Assembly (NCBI GenBank): GCA_002389995.1
Contig: DGRR01000191.1
Location: forward strand, 1-7,951
DNA: 7,951 nucleotides
Origin: Ruminococcus sp. UBA4383
GTDB lineage: Bacteria; Bacillota; Clostridia; Oscillospirales; Ruminococcaceae
Direction: 5' to 3'
Part shown: positions 5,659-7,951 of the stretch, one piece after another
How positions within the stretch are numbered: position 1 is the stretch's first letter
Layout: every line of letters starts with the position of its first letter
Position numbers and translations under genes: made by a program
Notes under the pieces: generated by a model
Told to the model about the DNA's origin: nothing
The model's input: the letters and a program-made list of their open reading frames with translations, nothing else
The model's database searches: none

Positions 5659-7323
5659 ATGACGCTGACTGGCAGAAAGTCTTTTTTGTCACGCATATGC
5701 ATGACTTTTGCGGCTTTTCTGATGTTGTCAATGATGACGGGATTCAATGCTTTTGCGGCATCAACTGATTACATAGCAACATGGGACGAATATAAAAATT
5801 CAGGCAGTCCCTCTGCTACATGGAATGATGTTGCAAACGCTATGGACAGTGTTTTTGAAGCCGCTGACGCACTCTATCAGAACGGTGATGCGGACGGTGC
5901 TTTTAAAGCGGTAAACGCAGGCTATTACGGCTACTACGAAACAACAGGCTTTGAACGTGTGGCTATGGGCTACATAGCAGGAAGCCGTAAAACAGAAGTT
6001 GAACTCCAGTTCAGTTCCGCAAAGGCTGTCACCAAAAATAACGGTTCAACTGATGAATTATGGGAAGAACTGAATAAACTCAGCCAGATGATTCATGAAG
6101 ATGCAAACAAGCTTGACGGCGTAGGCAGTACAGGCGAGAGCGGTCTTTCAAGAGACGGTGATTCTTCGGATAATGCAGAAAAAAATGCAGATGTTTCCGC
6201 AGATACGGAAAATTCCGAAAATACGGATAATTCAGAGGTTACTCCCTCGGCAAACGCTGTAAGCGTAGGCGGAGGCGGAGGCGGCTGGGTAACATTCATG
6301 GCTTGTTTCGGAATAATTCTCCGTGAAGGTCTTGAAGCTATCCTCGTAGTCGGTGCGATAATCGCATACCTTGTAAAATCAGGCAACAAGGACAAACTCA
6401 AATATGTTTATGTCGGCTGTATACTTGCAATAGGAGCAAGTTTCCTGTGTGCATGGCTGCTTGACCTCTTAAAGCTTGCAAACAGTGCAAATCAGGAGGT
6501 TATTGAGGGAATTACAGCACTTATAGCTGTGGCTGTACTTTTCTATGTAAGCAACTGGATGATTTCAAAGGCAGAATCAGAAGCATGGACTAAATATATT
6601 GATGATCAGGTAAAAGTTTCTGCGGAGACAGGAAGTGTATTCACGCTTGGATTTACGGCATTTCTTGCGGTATTCAGAGAGGGAGCGGAGGTAATACTTT
6701 TCTTCCAGCCCTTGTTAAATGATGATAAAAGCATGGTATGGGGCGGATTCGGAGTAGGCTGTGCGGTACTTGCAGTAGTATTTGTACTGATACGTTTTTT
6801 CAGCGTAAAACTCTCTATAAGACCGTTTTTCCTCGGAACGAGCATACTCATGTTTGTGATGTCAATATCTTTCCTCGGTTCAGGAATCAAGGAACTTATT
6901 GAGGGTGATGTTATAACGATGACATCTCCCGCATGGCTTTCAAATCTCATTCCGACAAACAATGTCATGGACGTACTGGGACTTTATCCCTGCTATCAGA
7001 CACTTATTCCGCAGCTTATACTCATACTCATAACAGTAATGATATTTGTATTCCAAAGCAGAAAAACCAAAAACAGAAAAGAAGCAGGTATACTTGCAAT
7101 AGTTTTCGGAGGGCTTGGAATTGATAAATTCTATCTCGGAAAATATGGCATGGGACTTATATGTGCAGTTTTCTGCTGGTCATTCATTCCTGCATTTGTA
7201 GGAATCGCAAACGGTATTCATTATCTTACAGAGACAGACGAGGAATTTGATGAGGAATTAAAGCCGAAGCCTAAAAAATCCAAATCGTCTGAATCAAAAG
7301 AGCCTGCAAAGGCTAAAAAATAA
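5659..7323 (+). CDS. FTR1-family iron permease with secreted N-terminal domain and C-terminal TM2 domain
   Basis: FTR1/EfeU permeases move iron across the cytoplasmic membrane using REXXE motifs that bind Fe(III). This 554-residue protein has a signal peptide (1-33, cleavage likely after AFA). An extracytoplasmic helical domain follows (about 37-150) with a Tyr/Glu-rich segment (YYGYYE 89-94, FE 98-99, E113, E115, F118) of the kind seen in long bacterial FTR1 proteins. After an acidic Asn/Ser linker (about 150-200) and a six-glycine hinge (204-209) comes the permease. REGLE (222-226) lies in the first membrane helix and REGAE (340-344) in a later one, with further helices at about 247-270, 283-303, 362-383, 390-412 and 438-460. 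Residues 475-523 form a TM2 domain (GGLGIDKFYLGKYGMG, 484-499, then a second helix), followed by a charged Lys-rich tail. AAGGAG (5645-5650) is eight bases from the ATG. The gene leads an iron-uptake operon with a P19-type partner. Confidence 0.93.
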   Translation: MTLTGRKSFLSRICMTFAAFLMLSMMTGFNAFAASTDYIATWDEYKNSGSPSATWNDVANAMDSVFEAADALYQNGDADGAFKAVNAGYYGYYETTGFERVAMGYIAGSRKTEVELQFSSAKAVTKNNGSTDELWEELNKLSQMIHEDANKLDGVGSTGESGLSRDGDSSDNAEKNADVSADTENSENTDNSEVTPSANAVSVGGGGGGWVTFMACFGIILREGLEAILVVGAIIAYLVKSGNKDKLKYVYVGCILAIGASFLCAWLLDLLKLANSANQEVIEGITALIAVAVLFYVSNWMISKAESEAWTKYIDDQVKVSAETGSVFTLGFTAFLAVFREGAEVILFFQPLLNDDKSMVWGGFGVGCAVLAVVFVLIRFFSVKLSIRPFFLGTSILMFVMSISFLGSGIKELIEGDVITMTSPAWLSNLIPTNNVMDVLGLYPCYQTLIPQLILILITVMIFVFQSRKTKNRKEAGILAIVFGGLGIDKFYLGKYGMGLICAVFCWSFIPAFVGIANGIHYLTETDEEFDEELKPKPKKSKSSESKEPAKAKK

Positions 7324-7325
7324 GT

Positions 7326-7361
7326 CTTTTATAATCCGCTTTTGCGGTATTGATATAAAAG
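7326..7361 (+). repeat. nested inverted repeat after the permease gene
   Basis: Outer arms CTTTTAT (7326-7332) and ATAAAAG (7355-7361) enclose an inner CCGC-TTTT-GCGG hairpin (7336-7347). In RNA this would be a two-part stem with small internal loops. No T run follows, so it is more likely an mRNA-stability or processing element than a terminator. Confidence 0.5.
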
Positions 7362-7362
7362 A

Positions 7363-7390
7363 ATGAACAAGTGTGTTCATCAGATTTTTT
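7363..7390 (+). terminator. weak hairpin plus T run between the permease and P19 genes
   Basis: ATGAACA (7363-7369) and TGTTCAT (7374-7380) are perfect seven-base arms around AGTG. Six T residues (7385-7390) follow after four other bases. The stem is AT-rich and the T run is displaced, so it would at most terminate part of the transcripts. It could lower or adjust expression of the downstream gene. Confidence 0.4.
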
Positions 7391-7421
7391 CTCTTTGATA
7401 AATTATAAGGAGGTTACAGAA

Positions 7422-7951
7422 ATGTCAAAGAAGTTAATTGGTATTTCACTTATCGCCGCTATGGCAGTTTCATTTGCAAGCTGCGGCGATACAACAGAGT
7501 CAAGCACAGCTTCTTCTTCATCATCATCTTCATCAAGTGCAGCCGAAAGTTCTGCCGCTGATGATTCAGAGGTATCAGAAGAAGAATCAAATGAAGAAGT
7601 TGCCGCAGAAGTAAAGGAAGATGCTGCTGCTCCCGCAGTAGGTGAAGAAAAAGGATTCACAGAAATCCCGATTTTCGAGGACAAGGAGTGCGGATTCCTT
7701 AACGTATCCGCTGTATACTTCCAGCCCGTTCCCATGTCAGGCGGAAATGAAAGCGTTGAAGATTTTGATATTCACCTTGAAGCAGATATCGCAGCTCTCG
7801 AAAATAAACTCGGTTTTGGTGTAGGCGACTGGGTACCTTATCTCACAGTAGACTATGAGATAACAGGTTCAGACGGAAGCGTAGCTGCAAGCGGTACATT
7901 CATGGAAATGAGTGCATCTGACGGTCCGCACTACGGTGCAAATATCGCTCT
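7422..7951 (+). CDS. P19/FetP/Tp34-family metal-binding lipoprotein (3' end beyond the window)
   Basis: P19-type proteins are extracytoplasmic, usually dimeric copper- and iron-binding proteins that work with FTR1 permeases in iron uptake (Campylobacter jejuni P19, E. coli FetP). The visible 176 residues begin with a lipoprotein signal ending in FASC (Cys21). A long tether (about 22-75) has a nine-serine run (31-39) and many Glu residues. The conserved domain starts at GFTEIPIFEDKECGFLNVSAVYFQPV (78-103). Likely metal ligands are all present: His118 and Glu120 in DIHLEAD, Met163 in FMEM and His170 in DGPHYG. The Met-to-His spacing of seven matches the P19 copper site as I recall it (His42, Glu44, Met88, His95). 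AAGGAGG (7407-7413) is eight bases from the ATG. The gene is 98 bases after the permease and probably in its operon. Only the last part of the domain is missing. Confidence 0.92.
   Translation, partial: MSKKLIGISLIAAMAVSFASCGDTTESSTASSSSSSSSSAAESSAADDSEVSEEESNEEVAAEVKEDAAAPAVGEEKGFTEIPIFEDKECGFLNVSAVYFQPVPMSGGNESVEDFDIHLEADIAALENKLGFGVGDWVPYLTVDYEITGSDGSVAASGTFMEMSASDGPHYGANIA

Noticed and set aside
5540..5731. Minus-strand frame across the iron operon promoter
   Set aside because: It spans the promoter, both inverted repeats and the start of the permease gene, has no ribosome site and reads as random Lys/Thr/Ser-rich sequence.
6093..6401. Open minus-strand frame of 102 codons opposite the permease linker
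   Set aside because: Low-complexity Ser/Pro-rich translation that mirrors the acidic and glycine-rich coding sequence on the other strand; no ribosome binding site and no family resemblance.
6606..6968. Open minus-strand frame of 120 codons within the permease gene
   Set aside because: It lies wholly antisense to conserved permease helices, has no plausible ribosome site and its translation resembles no known protein.
7403..7735. Open minus-strand frame of 110 codons opposite the P19 lipoprotein
   Set aside because: Ser/Ala/Asp-rich translation produced by the complement of the Ser/Glu tether; it would also cover the ribosome site of the well-supported plus-strand gene.

Overview
The window reads as a chromosomal segment from a low-to-mid GC member of the Clostridia, most likely a Ruminococcus-like Oscillospiraceae. 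The grounds are strong AGGAGG-type ribosome binding sites, sporulation genes yabP and yabQ next to a divIC homologue and a YabR-type S1 protein (the Bacillus subtilis order yabP-yabQ-divIC-yabR), a secG-rnr pair typical of Firmicutes, and lipoproteins with Gram-positive style tethers. The genus is inferred from general character, not from a marker gene.

Layout. Positions 1-92 hold the 5' end of an acylphosphatase gene on the minus strand. It is divergent from a plus-strand cluster at 213-1826: yabP, yabQ (4-base overlap), a DivIC/FtsB-like division protein (53-base overlap with yabQ) and an S1-domain RNA-binding protein. A strong sigma-A promoter then starts secG (1985-2245). A G+C-rich hairpin separates secG from rnr (RNase R, 2304-4463), and rnr overlaps the next gene context through a shared stop/SD region with an unidentified lipoprotein (4475-5338). 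That group ends at a clear intrinsic terminator (5354-5382).

The last third is an iron-uptake operon. A 320-base AT-rich intergenic region carries an extended -10 promoter, followed in the 5' leader by two copies of the inverted repeat GTTAG-N6-CTAAC. These resemble half-sites bound by DtxR/IdeR-family metal repressors. The promoter drives an FTR1-family iron permease (5659-7323) with a secreted N-terminal domain, a six-glycine hinge, two REGxE motifs and a C-terminal TM2 domain fused in frame. Next comes a lipid-anchored P19/FetP/Tp34-family metal-binding protein (7422 to the window edge), separated by two hairpins. FTR1 plus P19 is a known bacterial high-affinity iron uptake pair. Here the P19 partner appears tethered to the membrane by a long Ser/Glu-rich linker, as would suit a cell with no periplasm.

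The most interesting material is the FTR1-TM2 fusion and the paired operator-like repeats that link the system to metal-responsive control. I saw no CRISPR array, tRNA, rRNA, insertion sequence or phage gene.
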